From: DATLXU01 sp035575515
Lineage (GTDB): Bacteria > Acidobacteriota > Blastocatellia > UBA7656
Length of the DNA: 64,000 bases
Reading direction: 5' to 3'
Assembly: GCA_035575515.1 (NCBI GenBank)
Contig: DATLXU010000101.1
Coordinates: forward strand, 40,490 to 104,489
Within the stretch, counting starts at the first letter, position 1. Every line of letters begins with the position of its first letter. Made by a program: the position numbers and the translations under genes. Under the pieces are notes generated by a model. It searched no databases. It was not told where the DNA came from and was given only the letters and a program-made list of their open reading frames with translations. This document shows, in pieces, positions 34,671 to 44,364 of this stretch.

Positions 34671-35789
34671 ATGGCGAACGCAAAGGTGGTTGAAATAGAT
34701 CGAGCGAAGAAAGCGCGCGAAGTGGTTGAGCGCGGCGCGCGAGCGCGATGGTGGCGCAGGCGCGGCTCGAAAGGTCGCGGCTTCTGGTACGAAGACCCCG
34801 CCGGAAAACGTATCACGGACGAAGCTCATCTGGAACGAATCCGGTCATTAGCCATTCCGCCTGCGTGGACGCATGTGCGCATATCGCCATCGCCGCGTAG
34901 CAGCCTTCAAGCCGTCGGCGTTGATTCGAGCGGGCGCATTCAATATAAATACCATTCTCAGTTCATTGCGCGTCGGCAGCAAAACAAGTTCAGCCGCATT
35001 GAGCGATTCGGCGCGGAGCTTCCGGCGCTTCGCCGCAGGACAAACGAAGACATAGAACTCGAAGGCTTCCCGCGCAATCGTGTGCTTGCGATTGTCATAC
35101 GGTTAATCAATGAGCTTTATTTCAGAGTCGGCTCGGAAAAAAGCGTGCGGCGTTATCGCACCTATGGAGTGACGACGCTCAGAAATCGCCACCTCGACAT
35201 TGAGCGCGGCGGACGCTTGATATTCAAGTTCATCGGAAAGCATCGCATACGCCACCGTCGCGTCATCGTTGACGAGGAGCTTGCGACGGTGATGCGCGAC
35301 CTCAAGCGGCTCGGCGGGCCTAAGCTGTTTGAGTACGTAGGCGAAGATGGTCGCATTCATCCGATCACGCCGCGCGACGTGAACGAATACATCAAAGCGG
35401 CGACCGAGCAAGATTTTTCAGCCAAAGACTTTCGCACGTGGGGCGGAACGCTCATGGCGGCGGTGAGACTGGCCGAAATCGGCAAAGCCGAAGACGAGCG
35501 CCAGGCGCGGCGCAACATCGTGCGCGCGGTCAAGCGGGTGGCCGAGCGGCTGGGCAACACGCCGACCGTGTGCCGGAATTGTTATATTCATCCTAAAGTG
35601 CTTGAGCTGTACCTTGAGGGCGTGACGCTCGAAGAGTTTCGGCCAAAACGCGAGCGGCGAATCCGCCGACTCCAACCCGAGTACGAGCCGGAAGAGTTGG
35701 CGCTGTTGAAACTGCTGCGCGTCGCTCGCATCGGCGCGGCTGCAAACGCGAGCGCCGCGTCGAATGGCAGCAGGCGGCGCGCAGCATGA
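34671..35789 (+). CDS. Type IB DNA topoisomerase
   Basis: 372 aa, the size of bacterial/poxvirus-like small topoisomerases IB. It nicks and reseals one strand through a 3'-phosphotyrosyl link. Visible residues: 'RVGSEKSVRRYRTYGVTTLRNRHL' (Arg and Lys of the active site), 'KDFRTWGGTLMAA' and the nucleophile Tyr305 in 'CRNCYIHPKV'. ATG 34671 is chosen over the upstream GTG at 34602 because GGGAGAGGG precedes it and the conserved N-terminus starts after it; the longer version would begin inside a repeat arm. Upstream is a sigma-54-type promoter, so it may be induced under specific conditions. Confidence 0.93.
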   Translation: MANAKVVEIDRAKKAREVVERGARARWWRRRGSKGRGFWYEDPAGKRITDEAHLERIRSLAIPPAWTHVRISPSPRSSLQAVGVDSSGRIQYKYHSQFIARRQQNKFSRIERFGAELPALRRRTNEDIELEGFPRNRVLAIVIRLINELYFRVGSEKSVRRYRTYGVTTLRNRHLDIERGGRLIFKFIGKHRIRHRRVIVDEELATVMRDLKRLGGPKLFEYVGEDGRIHPITPRDVNEYIKAATEQDFSAKDFRTWGGTLMAAVRLAEIGKAEDERQARRNIVRAVKRVAERLGNTPTVCRNCYIHPKVLELYLEGVTLEEFRPKRERRIRRLQPEYEPEELALLKLLRVARIGAAANASAASNGSRRRAA

Positions 35790-35860
35790 ATCCCTGACAG
35801 CGAATAAGCGCAGCCCCTCAAGGGCAGGATATGGCATCGCGCTTCTGCGGGAATGAATCA

Positions 35861-36292
35861 TCAAGCCGTCTGCGTGCGCGGCGCGCTGCTGATTCTGGTT
35901 GCAATGGCAGCGATCAGGAACAAGACGCCGACCGCTATGTGAATGTAGTGGTCCGTGGTTCCCAATTCGAGCGTGCCCTTAATTACCGGGAAGAGGTGTT
36001 CATCGCTCTGGCCGCGCATACTGGCCAATGTGACTTCGCCGGGTTTGCCCATTAGATAACCTACGACGCCGAGCGCGGCATAGACTATCCCGAAAATCAG
36101 CGCGAACGCTTTTGCCTGTCCCGGCGTGCCTTTTATTCCGAAGTAGAGGGCCAGAAGTCCCGAAACGATATGGACCGCGTTGTGCGCCGGGCTCAGGTGT
36201 GCGCCCAGCAGGTTGTGAGTATTCGGAATAAATCCCACAACTCCGACGACGAGCAATATCAGACCAATGAGTGTTGAAACAGGTTTCGCCAT
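35861..36292 (-). CDS. DUF4383 membrane protein
   Basis: 143 aa with four hydrophobic helices (about 7-25, 37-53, 63-82 and 113-132). The pattern 'GLILLVVGVVGFIP..LLGA' and 'HNAVHIVSGLLALYFG' matches DUF4383 proteins of unknown function found in Acidobacteriota and Actinobacteria. It is convergent with the topoisomerase gene and monocistronic by position. GGAGACAGTT just upstream of the ATG gives a reasonable ribosome site. Confidence 0.8.
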   Translation of the reverse strand: MAKPVSTLIGLILLVVGVVGFIPNTHNLLGAHLSPAHNAVHIVSGLLALYFGIKGTPGQAKAFALIFGIVYAALGVVGYLMGKPGEVTLASMRGQSDEHLFPVIKGTLELGTTDHYIHIAVGVLFLIAAIATRISSAPRTQTA

Positions 36293-36695
36293 AACTGTCT
36301 CCTTTTTGAGTTGTAGAGTTAACGATTGCCCGCGACTGGCGAGCGCCTCCGAACAGTGTGCGTGCGATCTACGAATAATGGATAAGTGCGAAAGAACAAG
36401 CCATAGACGCCATTCCCATTGGCTTATACCCTTGATGATAAGAAAACGGCAACGGCTCGGATGCGGAGCCGTTTATCGCAATTCCGAATATGTCGAGTCC
36501 AAAATGCGGCGACTTCGATTGAATTATTCCGATTTGACTTTGCTAAACTACATATCCGATGCAATCGAGTCAAGATGCAAAATGATTTTTCCACAGGGTA
36601 GGCGGCTAGCCTCCTGTCCCCGCGTTTGAACATTAAACAAAGAAAGGCGGTGAGAATAATCTCGCCGCCTTTCCTCATAATTTCCTGATGTGCGC
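36293..36695. other. Spacer with two hairpins
   Basis: About 400 nt. It contains a small plus-strand hairpin at 36452-36472 (ACGGCTC and GAGCCGT) and the acnA terminator at 36642-36673. A 120-codon open frame crosses it on the plus strand but has no recognisable features. Confidence 0.4.
36642..36673 (-). terminator. Intrinsic terminator of aconitase gene
   Basis: GAAAGGCGG pairs with CCGCCTTTC, then T-G, then GAGA with TCTC, closing an ATAA loop. On the minus strand a T-rich tract (TTTCTTTGTTT) follows. Confidence 0.85.
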
Positions 36696-39590
36696 TCAAG
36701 CCGCCGCGCTGCTCTGCTTGAGCAGTTGCCTGAGCATAAAGGGCAGTATGCCGCCGTGACGGTAGTAATCAACTTCGATGGCCGTGTCAATGCGCGCCGT
36801 CACCGCCACCTGTTCAGTCTCGCCGCTTGCGCGATGAATGACGAGCGTCACGTCCTGGCGTGGGAGGATGTTGTCTCCGAATCCGATCAGGTCAAACGTC
36901 TCGGTCCCATCCAGCTTGAGCGACGCGGCGCTCACATCATCTTTGAACTGGCACGGCAGCACGCCCATCTGAACGAGGTTGCTGCGATGGATGCGCTCGA
37001 AGCTCTGAGCAATGACCGCGCGCACGCCGAGAAGTCTTGTTCCCTTCGCCGCCCAGTCGCGCGAGCTTCCAGTTCCATACTCCTGACCCGCGATGACAAC
37101 GAGCGGCACGTTTTCGCTTTGATACTTCATCGCCGCGTCGTAGATGCTCATCCGCTCGCCGTCCGGTTGATGAATCGTCACGCCGCCTTCCGTTCCGGGA
37201 ACCATGAGGTTTTTGATTCGCACGTTTGCGAATGTGCCGCGCACCATAACTTCGTGGTTGCCGCGCCGCGCGCCATAGCTGTTGAAGTCTGCGACCGACA
37301 CGCCTTGTTCCTGCAGGTAGAGTCCCGCAGGCGAAGTCGGCTTGATAGCTCCGGCTGGGCTTATGTGGTCGGTCGTCACTGAGTCGCCGAAGATGGCCAG
37401 CGGGCGCGCGCCGCGAACTTCGCTGATCGGGCCGGGCGTCATTTCGAAGCCCTCAAAGTACGGCGGTTCCTGAATGTATGTCGACTGCTTATCCCAATCG
37501 TAAACGCTTCCCGTAATTGCGGGAACGTCGTTCCACATAGGGTTTGCTTCGATGAAGTTGCTGTAGAGCCTGTGATAAGTCGCCGGGTCAAACGCCGTGC
37601 TCATCAGTTGACTTATTTCTTCGGCGCTCGGCCAGATGTCGCGCAGATAAACAGGCTCGCCGTTGCGGCCCGTGCCTATCGGCTCTTTCGACATATCAAT
37701 CGCAACAGTGCCCGCGAGCGCGAAGGCTACGACGAGCGGCGGACTCATAAGGAAATTCGCGCGCACGCTTTGATGAACTCTCGCCTCGAAATTGCGATTA
37801 CCGCTAAGGACGCTCGCCGCAACTATGTCGTTGTCGTTGATAGCATCTTCAAGGCATGGATCGAGCGGCCCTGAGTTACCGATACAGGTAGTGCAGCCGT
37901 AGCCCACGAGATTAAACCCTATCTGATTGAGATAAGTTTGTAGGCCGGTCTTTTCGAGATAATCGGTGACGACGCGCGAGCCGGGCGCGAGTGACGTTTT
38001 CACAGCCGGACGGACGGCCAATCCGCGCTCGACGGCTTTCTTTGCAAGCAGGCCCGCCGCAAGCATCACGCTCGGATTCGACGTGTTCGTGCACGAAGTG
38101 ATTGCGGCAATCACGACGTCGCCGTTTGAAAGCTCGACCTGCGCGCGCGGAAATTCTTCTTCGAGAATCTGCTCGACGCGGTCGGGCGTGGGCCGATTGT
38201 TCATCATCTCGATTTCGGTGAGCGGGCTTGTGTTCTTTTCGCTGACGTGGTCTTGCGTGACAAACGGCGCGGTTTCGATCTTCTGCTCGCCGCCGCCCGC
38301 TATGTGCGGAACCGATTCAGAACGGCACACGCCGATGGTCGTAAAGACCCGCTTCGTGATTTCTTCCTTCGACTTGTTGTAGCCGTTTTCCGAAACAGGC
38401 TTTTGAAGAAGCTCGATGAATCTATCTTTAAGCTCGTTGAGGTTGATGCGGTCCTGCGGGCGTTTCGGTCCCGAAACGCTCGGCTGAACTTCTGCGAGAT
38501 CAAGCTCAAGCGTTTGAGTGTAATCAATCTCGCCGCCGCGCGGCATCCCAAACATCCCTTGAGCTTTGAAATAGCTTCGAATCAAATCGCACTGCTCATC
38601 CGAGCGGCCTGTCGCTTTGTAGTAGTTAATAGTCTCTTCGTCAACGGGGAAGAACCCAAGAGTCGCGCCGTACTCGGGCGACATATTGGCAATCGTGGCG
38701 CGGTCTGTGGCGGTCAGCGTGGCCGCGCCCTCGCCGTGATACTCGACGAATTTGCCAACGACTTTAGCTTTGCGCAGCATCTCGGTTATGTGAAGCACGA
38801 GATCGGTTGCAGTCACGCCTTCGCGCAGGCGACCAGTGATGTGAACGCCAACGACATCGGGCGTGAGGAAATAGACGGGCTGGCCGAGCATGCCTGCTTC
38901 GGCTTCGATTCCGCCGACGCCCCAACCGACTACGCCAAGCCCGTTAATCATCGTCGTGTGCGAGTCTGTCCCGACGAGCGTATCGGGGTAGCAAACGCCG
39001 TCGCGCTCGATTACGCCTTTGGCGAGGTATTCCAAATTCACCTGATGGCAGATGCCAATTCCGGGCGGGACTACGTTGAAGCTGTTGAATGCCTGCATGC
39101 CCCATTTGAGAAATTGATAGCGAGCGCGATTGCGCCGGAATTCCATCTCCATGTTTTTTGTGAAGGCATCCGGCGTGCTGGCGAAGTCGACCTGAACCGA
39201 ATGGTCAATGACGAGGTCAACGGGGACGAGCGGCTCGATTATCGCGGGCGAGCTTCCCTGTCGCGCGGCAGCCGAGCGCATCGCGGCAAGGTCAACCAGA
39301 AGCGGCACGCCCGTGAAGTCCTGAAGCAGGATGCGCGCAACGACGAATGGAATCTCTTCCGTGCGCTCGTCTGTTGCGCCCCAGCGGGCAAGCCTGCGCA
39401 CGTTATCTTCGGTGATGCGTTTGTTGTCGTAGTTGCGCAGCACGGATTCTAGCACTATGCGGATGCTGACGGGCAGGCGCGAAATTTTGGCCAAGCCCTC
39501 TTTTTCAAGCTGAGGCAGTGAATAAAATTTGGCGCTACGTCCGCCGTCTGTCTTGAAGGTTTGAAGCGAGTTAAAAAGATCGTGTGTCAT
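36696..39590 (-). CDS. acnA: Aconitate hydratase A
   Basis: 964 aa. It interconverts citrate and isocitrate in the TCA cycle using a [4Fe-4S] cluster. Cluster Cys are in 'SCTNTSNPSVM' and 'GYGCTTCIGNSGPL'. The swivel domain carries 'AGQEYGTGSSRDWAAKG'. Compared with E. coli AcnA it has an extra stretch of about 65 residues between 'GPKRPQDRINL' and 'VVIAAITSCTN', hydrophilic and probably surface exposed. The start has no close competitor. A good terminator follows. Confidence 0.97.
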   Translation of the reverse strand: MTHDLFNSLQTFKTDGGRSAKFYSLPQLEKEGLAKISRLPVSIRIVLESVLRNYDNKRITEDNVRRLARWGATDERTEEIPFVVARILLQDFTGVPLLVDLAAMRSAAARQGSSPAIIEPLVPVDLVIDHSVQVDFASTPDAFTKNMEMEFRRNRARYQFLKWGMQAFNSFNVVPPGIGICHQVNLEYLAKGVIERDGVCYPDTLVGTDSHTTMINGLGVVGWGVGGIEAEAGMLGQPVYFLTPDVVGVHITGRLREGVTATDLVLHITEMLRKAKVVGKFVEYHGEGAATLTATDRATIANMSPEYGATLGFFPVDEETINYYKATGRSDEQCDLIRSYFKAQGMFGMPRGGEIDYTQTLELDLAEVQPSVSGPKRPQDRINLNELKDRFIELLQKPVSENGYNKSKEEITKRVFTTIGVCRSESVPHIAGGGEQKIETAPFVTQDHVSEKNTSPLTEIEMMNNRPTPDRVEQILEEEFPRAQVELSNGDVVIAAITSCTNTSNPSVMLAAGLLAKKAVERGLAVRPAVKTSLAPGSRVVTDYLEKTGLQTYLNQIGFNLVGYGCTTCIGNSGPLDPCLEDAINDNDIVAASVLSGNRNFEARVHQSVRANFLMSPPLVVAFALAGTVAIDMSKEPIGTGRNGEPVYLRDIWPSAEEISQLMSTAFDPATYHRLYSNFIEANPMWNDVPAITGSVYDWDKQSTYIQEPPYFEGFEMTPGPISEVRGARPLAIFGDSVTTDHISPAGAIKPTSPAGLYLQEQGVSVADFNSYGARRGNHEVMVRGTFANVRIKNLMVPGTEGGVTIHQPDGERMSIYDAAMKYQSENVPLVVIAGQEYGTGSSRDWAAKGTRLLGVRAVIAQSFERIHRSNLVQMGVLPCQFKDDVSAASLKLDGTETFDLIGFGDNILPRQDVTLVIHRASGETEQVAVTARIDTAIEVDYYRHGGILPFMLRQLLKQSSAAA

Positions 39591-39737
39591 ATTTCAATCA
39601 ACCGGGTTGAGGCGCGAAGTAAGAAACGGCTCGCGCGGATTAAGCGGCGCTACCAGCGCTCGCGGTCAAGTTATTTCCAGCAGGTTGTTAGCATTGAATT
39701 CCAGTTTAGAAGGCGAGCGATGAATCGTCAAGCAATG

Positions 39738-41411
39738 CTATTTCTTTCTAGGCTTCACGTCGTAGAACAAAATGTTAATCACAAGCAATACGCCGCCGCC
39801 TGCCGCCGCAAGAAAGAAGATGATCGCAAGGCCGGGATAGCCGAATATCCGCCAGCTCGTCGGCACGTTCATCAACATCGCTGCGCCGATTATCAGTGCC
39901 GCAAGCACCAATCCCATCGTGATGCGATTGGCGATCTTCTGAAGCCCCTCCATCAATCGCCGCTCGTCTATCGCATCTACCTTGATTTGAATATCATTGT
40001 TCGCCGCGCGCTCCAAGATTTTATTCACGCGGCGCGGCAGCGCCTCGACGAAATCTTTCACTTCGAGCAGACTGCTGAAGAGATTTCCGGGCGAGATGCT
40101 CTTGCGCAATCGCTCCTGCATTATCTCCGCGGCGTGGCGGCGCACTGCCAGGTTCGGATCAAAATCGGGGTCGAGCGTCCAGCCTACCTGATCGAGATTC
40201 AGCAGAGTCTTTCCGAGCATCGTAAGCTCGGGCGGGATGCGAATGCCGCACTCGCCTGAGACTTGAGTCACGGCGATCATGATTTTGCCGACTTCGATCT
40301 GCTCGACGCTCATGCCCTGCTGCTGGGCGATAAGGTCAGAGACGCGGCGGCGAAATCCTTCTTCATCGAACTCATCGGTCTTCTCGCCAATGCGAATCGC
40401 AAAGCTCGCTGCGTCCTGGCTGCGGCCTTCGCTGATGGCGAGTAGCATCTGCAATAATTTCTCCTGCAGGTCGGGCGCGATGTGCGCCGTCATTCCGAGA
40501 TCAATTAGCGCGATTCGCCCATCGTCTGTCAAAAAGACATTGCCCGGATGCGGGTCCGCGTGAAAGAAGCCGTCAACGAGTATCTGCTTCAAATATGCCT
40601 TGAAGAGTTGATCGGCGAGCGCCGCGCCATTAATCTCCATTCGCGCGAGCGGGCTGAGCGAGGTGATCTTCTTGCCGTGTATGTAGTCCATCGTCAGCAC
40701 GCGCGAAGTCGTGTAATCATCAACGGGTCGCGGCACGACTATAAGATTGAACTCGGCGAGATTGCGATTCATCAGCGCGAGGTTCATCGCTTCCTGCCGG
40801 TAGTCAAGCTCGCGCATCAGGCTCTTGCGAAACTCGTCCAGCATCTTCGTGAATTGATAGTGGCGGCCAATGTCTGTGTGGCTGTCCAGAAACTCGGCGA
40901 CTTCCTCTAAGGCTTCGAGGTCTTCGACAATCTTCTCGCGGATGTTCGGGCGTTGAACCTTGACGGCGACTGCCCGCCCGTCGCGAAGCCGCGCGCGATG
41001 CACCTGTCCGAGCGATGCTGCGGCCATCGGAGTTTTATCGAATTCCAGAAACGCTTTCGAGATTCGCGCGCCGATTTCCGATGAGACTATCTGCTCGACC
41101 TGCTCGTAATCGAACGGCTCGACGTTATCCTGCAATCGCGTCAGGGCTTCGAGGTAAGGAAGCGGCAAAAGATCGGGCCGGGTCGAAAGCAACTGGCCGA
41201 GCTTTATGAACGTGGGGCCGAGACGTTCGAGGTCGTCTGCTAAGGATTCAGCTTCGGGCGATGGCTTCCGGTGTTGCGCGTCATCTTGATCTTCTCTGAG
41301 CAGGTCGTCAAGCCCCGCACTTTCGACGAGGTCAGACCGCCCGTATTTCCACAAGAGCAATGCTATGTCCTTGTATCGTTTCAGGTGTTGAGGTTTCAGC
41401 GAAATTCCCAT
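39738..41411 (-). CDS. ABC1/UbiB-family protein kinase-like protein
   Basis: 557 aa. KxGQ motif in 'GPTFIKLGQLLSTRPDLLP', the A-rich loop in 'TPMAAASLGQVHRARL', Lys in 'AVKVQRPN', and catalytic 'GFFHADPHPGNVF' with metal site 'IALIDLGMT'. Two membrane helices end the protein (about 500-520 and 527-547). UbiB/COQ8 proteins are atypical kinases or ATPases needed for quinone synthesis; no ubi or men gene lies nearby. It is separated from acnA by about 150 nt on the same strand. Confidence 0.92.
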   Translation of the reverse strand: MGISLKPQHLKRYKDIALLLWKYGRSDLVESAGLDDLLREDQDDAQHRKPSPEAESLADDLERLGPTFIKLGQLLSTRPDLLPLPYLEALTRLQDNVEPFDYEQVEQIVSSEIGARISKAFLEFDKTPMAAASLGQVHRARLRDGRAVAVKVQRPNIREKIVEDLEALEEVAEFLDSHTDIGRHYQFTKMLDEFRKSLMRELDYRQEAMNLALMNRNLAEFNLIVVPRPVDDYTTSRVLTMDYIHGKKITSLSPLARMEINGAALADQLFKAYLKQILVDGFFHADPHPGNVFLTDDGRIALIDLGMTAHIAPDLQEKLLQMLLAISEGRSQDAASFAIRIGEKTDEFDEEGFRRRVSDLIAQQQGMSVEQIEVGKIMIAVTQVSGECGIRIPPELTMLGKTLLNLDQVGWTLDPDFDPNLAVRRHAAEIMQERLRKSISPGNLFSSLLEVKDFVEALPRRVNKILERAANNDIQIKVDAIDERRLMEGLQKIANRITMGLVLAALIIGAAMLMNVPTSWRIFGYPGLAIIFFLAAAGGGVLLVINILFYDVKPRKK

Positions 41412-41796
41412 TCACGACTCCGCCAAATCTCACGCCTGTCCACACCCGCATGAGCCGGTTGGTTACGCAGGTCGTCTTTTCGATTATGTTAGATTCAATC
41501 GCGCGCTGTCCAGATGATGAAAATAAAATCAACACAACCAGCGCGAATGAAATTAAGCAATTGTATAGAGAATTCCCACAGCAGGTCACTTAATTCCCGG
41601 AAAGCCTGTGACCAAGTCGCTCAAATCATTTAGCTATTCTTCTGTTGACCGCGTGAATACGCTTCAAAAACAACGGTTTATATCAATCGCGCCACCGGCA
41701 AATGCAACTTAACCTACTGGCATAAAACGTGCAGTTATGGTTCATCCCTGCATTCCCCGATTTGAAGATGTTCACGAATCGGCGGGGGGAGGAGTT
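41412..41796. promoter_or_regulatory. Divergent spacer upstream of SBBP pseudogene with sigma-54-like site
   Basis: About 385 nt. CTGGCATAAAACGTGCA at 41717-41733 keeps GG and GC 10 nt apart (GG 41719-41720, GC 41731-41732); the -12 element is GTGCA instead of TTGCA. The likely ATG of the following gene is at 41797 behind GGGAGGAG, giving a leader of about 53 nt. Nothing else was seen in the spacer. Confidence 0.4.
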
Positions 41797-42817
41797 ATGC
41801 GGGTTTTCTTAGACTCCGACGTGCGCCTGTTGCGGGCGCTGATTGGATTAACAATATGGCTGTTACTTCAACCGCAGTCAGTGCTTGCCGTCTCAGCGCG
41901 CGCAGGCGAGCGCGCAACGCCGGGCGCAGAAAAAGTTCCTCGTCGGAAAGAAATCGCGCGCGAGGCTTATGAAGTCGCTTGCCACTCAGCTTTGAAGCAA
42001 ATCGCGGTCAGGCGCATTCGCGAGTCAATTATCTTGCCCGCGCGCGAGGCTGCAACGTTTATTTGACGGCAACTGAAGCCATACTGAAATTGCGGGTTGC
42101 GAGCTTGGGACCACGGAATGCAGGGTCGCAAGAGGCGATTCATAGACTCCCCGAATCGCAACCCGCAATCATCAACCCGCCCGCCGGGCACAGCTTTAGT
42201 TTATGCGACCTATCTGGGCGGAGGCATCAGCGACATTGCGAATTCAATAACGGTGGACCGAGCAGGGGAATGCTTACGTGACAGGCTTCACCGACTCGAA
42301 AGATTTTCCCGTAACTCCTGGCGCATTTCAGCAAAATTCGGCTGCTGGCGGCAGCGCGTTTATAACCAAGCTCAACCCCGCGGGCAACGCGCTGGCTTAT
42401 TCAACCTATCTCGGCGGCGACGAGCCTGCAACAGGAGCGGACATCGCGGTAGAGGCAGCGGGCAAAGCCTACATCACGGGCGGCATCGGCGCTGTTCGCG
42501 TTGCGCCCTCGCTCAATGCAGAGGGCGCGCGAAGTGGCGTTGATGTCTTCGTCATAAAAATCGTTTCGCCGCCGCGAATCTTCACGGCTTCGGTTTTGGG
42601 TAAGAGGTTAATTGTCGCGGGCAAAGGCTTCGACAAAGGCGCGGTGATATTTGTGAACGGCGCGGAGCAGCAAACAAAGAATGACGAATCAAACTCAGCC
42701 ACTATCCTTATAGCAAAGAAGGCAGGAAAGAACATCGCGCCCGGCCAGCAAGTAGTTATTCAAGTGCGCAACGCGGATGGAACGCTTTCGCAGTCGTTCA
42801 GCTTCACGAGATCCTGA
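41797..42817 (+). pseudogene. Broken SBBP-repeat surface protein
   Basis: Pieces in three frames. Frame of 41797: signal-like 'LLRALIGLTIWLLLQPQSVLAVSA'. A shift near 41970-41980 leads to 'LPLSFEANRGQAHSRVNYLARARG' and 'VYLTATEAILKLR', the usual N-terminal domain of SBBP proteins. A heptamer element (42089-42181) then replaces the rest of that domain. 'VYATYLGGGISDIANSITVDRAG' appears in another frame, and from 42278 'VTGFTDSKDFPVTPGAFQ', 'FITKLNPAGNALAYSTYLGG' (SBBP repeats) and a C-terminal IPT-like beta domain are in a third. At least three frame changes plus lost sequence make it non-functional as one protein. Confidence 0.85.
42089..42181. repeat. Heptamer inverted element inside the SBBP pseudogene
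   Basis: ATTGCGGGTTGCGA (42089-42102) pairs perfectly with TCGCAACCCGCAAT (42156-42169). Units are TTGCGGG, TTGCGAG, CTTGGGA on the left and GCAACCC, GCAATCA, TCAACCC on the right. Confidence 0.8.
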
Positions 42818-42855
42818 ACCGAATGAATCGAAGAATCTCCGCCGCACCCCTGATT

Positions 42856-44226
42856 CTAATTGCCTGCGCCCGTGCGTTTGTCGCTGATGCCGAGCGCCTT
42901 CATTCTACGATAAAGGTGCGAGCGATCAATGCCGAGCGCCTCAGCCGCGCGCGTTATGTTGCCATCGCATTCGGCAATCTTGCGGAGTATGTACGCGCGC
43001 TCGTAGGCCTCGCGCCCTTCGCGGTATGAAGTGAAGTTGTAGCGAGCGGGCATCACGACCCCCTCAGCCGTTCCGAGCGGCGGCAAATCGTCAGCCGTTA
43101 TCTGTTCCTTCACCGTCATTATCACAACGCGCTCAATTGTGTTCCTCAACTCGCGCACGTTGCCCGGCCAGTCATACGCGCTCAATCGCTCAATCGCATT
43201 ATCGCCAAAGACTTTCGGCTCGCGAGCATACTGAGCCGAATACTTGCGGTTGAAATAATCGGTCAGCAGGGGGATGTCTTCGCGTCGTTCGCGCAGCGGC
43301 GGCACTTCAAATGGAATCACGTTGAGGCGATAGAACAGATCGGGCCGAAAGACTCCGCGCTCAATCTCTTCATCCAATCGCTTGTTCGTTGCGGCTATGA
43401 TTCGCACATCAACCTGAACCTTCGCCGTTGAACCTACAGGCTCGAAGCGTTGCTCCTCCAAAACTCGCAGCACCTTAGCCTGAACCTTCAAGCTCATGTC
43501 GCCGACTTCATCAAGCAGCAATGTCCCGCCGTCGGCCTGATCAAACTTTCCGCGCTTGGCAGAGGTCGCGCCCGTGAATGCCCCCTTCGTGTGGCCGAAC
43601 AATTCCGACTCGATTAACTCTTCGGGTATCGCTGCGCAGTTCAATTCAACGAAAGGCATCGCAGCGCGACCTGACGCTTGATGAATCGCCCGCGCGACTA
43701 ACTCCTTGCCCGTTCCCGATTCGCCATAAATCAGTATGCGCCCGTTCGTTGGCGCGGCGATGGCTATCTGCTGGCGCAGCGCGCGCATCGGGACGCTTTC
43801 GCCGATCATCGTGTAATCGTCGCCAATTTGCTCGCGCAGCATTCGATTGTCTGCTTCAAGCTGCCGCTGTCGGAGCGCGTTGCGAATGGCCAAAACGGTG
43901 CGCTCGATTTGAAGCGGCTTCTCGATGAAATCCAAAGCGCCCAATCGCGTAGCCTTCACGGCGGTTTCAATGTTGCCGTGACCGCTTATCATTATCACCG
44001 CCGTGTCGGGATAGGCCGACTTCAATCGCTCAAGCGTTTCGATGCCGTCAATGCCGGGAAGCCACACGTCGAGCAGAACGCAACTGAAGACGCGGCGCTC
44101 GAACATCGCAAGACACTCTTCGCCCGACGCGGCTGTCTCTACAGACAACCCTTCATCTTCGAGCACGCCCGCAAGGGTCCGTCGTATTCCTTCTTCATCG
44201 TCAACTACAAGAACCGAGTTGGGCAT
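42856..44226 (-). CDS. NtrC-family sigma-54 response regulator (NtrX-like)
   Basis: 456 aa. Receiver (1-120) with phospho-acceptor in 'CVLLDVWLPG' (about residue 55). AAA+ domain (about 145-380) with Walker A 'GESGTGKELVARAIH', intact 'GAFTGA' loop for sigma-54 contact, and 'GGTLLLDEVGDMS' Walker B. C-terminal Fis-type HTH 'NITRAAEALGIDRSHLYRRM'. The intact GAFTGA means it can activate sigma-54 holoenzyme. No kinase partner is adjacent. It is a natural candidate for the sigma-54-type sites at 34610 and 41717, but this is inference. Its ATG follows a heptamer arm. Confidence 0.96.
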   Translation of the reverse strand: MPNSVLVVDDEEGIRRTLAGVLEDEGLSVETAASGEECLAMFERRVFSCVLLDVWLPGIDGIETLERLKSAYPDTAVIMISGHGNIETAVKATRLGALDFIEKPLQIERTVLAIRNALRQRQLEADNRMLREQIGDDYTMIGESVPMRALRQQIAIAAPTNGRILIYGESGTGKELVARAIHQASGRAAMPFVELNCAAIPEELIESELFGHTKGAFTGATSAKRGKFDQADGGTLLLDEVGDMSLKVQAKVLRVLEEQRFEPVGSTAKVQVDVRIIAATNKRLDEEIERGVFRPDLFYRLNVIPFEVPPLRERREDIPLLTDYFNRKYSAQYAREPKVFGDNAIERLSAYDWPGNVRELRNTIERVVIMTVKEQITADDLPPLGTAEGVVMPARYNFTSYREGREAYERAYILRKIAECDGNITRAAEALGIDRSHLYRRMKALGISDKRTGAGN

Positions 44227-44227
44227 A

Positions 44228-44364
44228 GGTCAGGGATCGGGGATCAGGGGTCGGAAGCCGGTGAGCAGAACCGAAATAGCTATTGCCTTGAAACAGGCTC
44301 CCAGAGCTATTTTCAAGGCAGCAACCATTCTCTGCCTGACATCCGACCGCTGACATCCGGTCAG
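44228..44364. repeat. Heptamer inverted element between DUF6599-like gene and NtrC-type gene
   Basis: Left arm GGTCAGG, GATCGGG, GATCAGG, GGTCGGA, AGCCGGT; right arm CTGACATCCGACCGCTGACA is its inverse. The centre has a separate inverted repeat (TGCCTTGAAA with TTTTCAAGGCA). It fills the whole spacer. Confidence 0.8.

Noticed and set aside
36267..36629. 120-codon plus-strand frame in the acnA-DUF4383 spacer
   Set aside because: Starts inside the DUF4383 gene, crosses a hairpin and has no recognisable composition.
38247..39452. 401-codon open frame opposite acnA
   Set aside because: Antisense shadow of a strongly conserved gene; open only because of GC-rich codon use.
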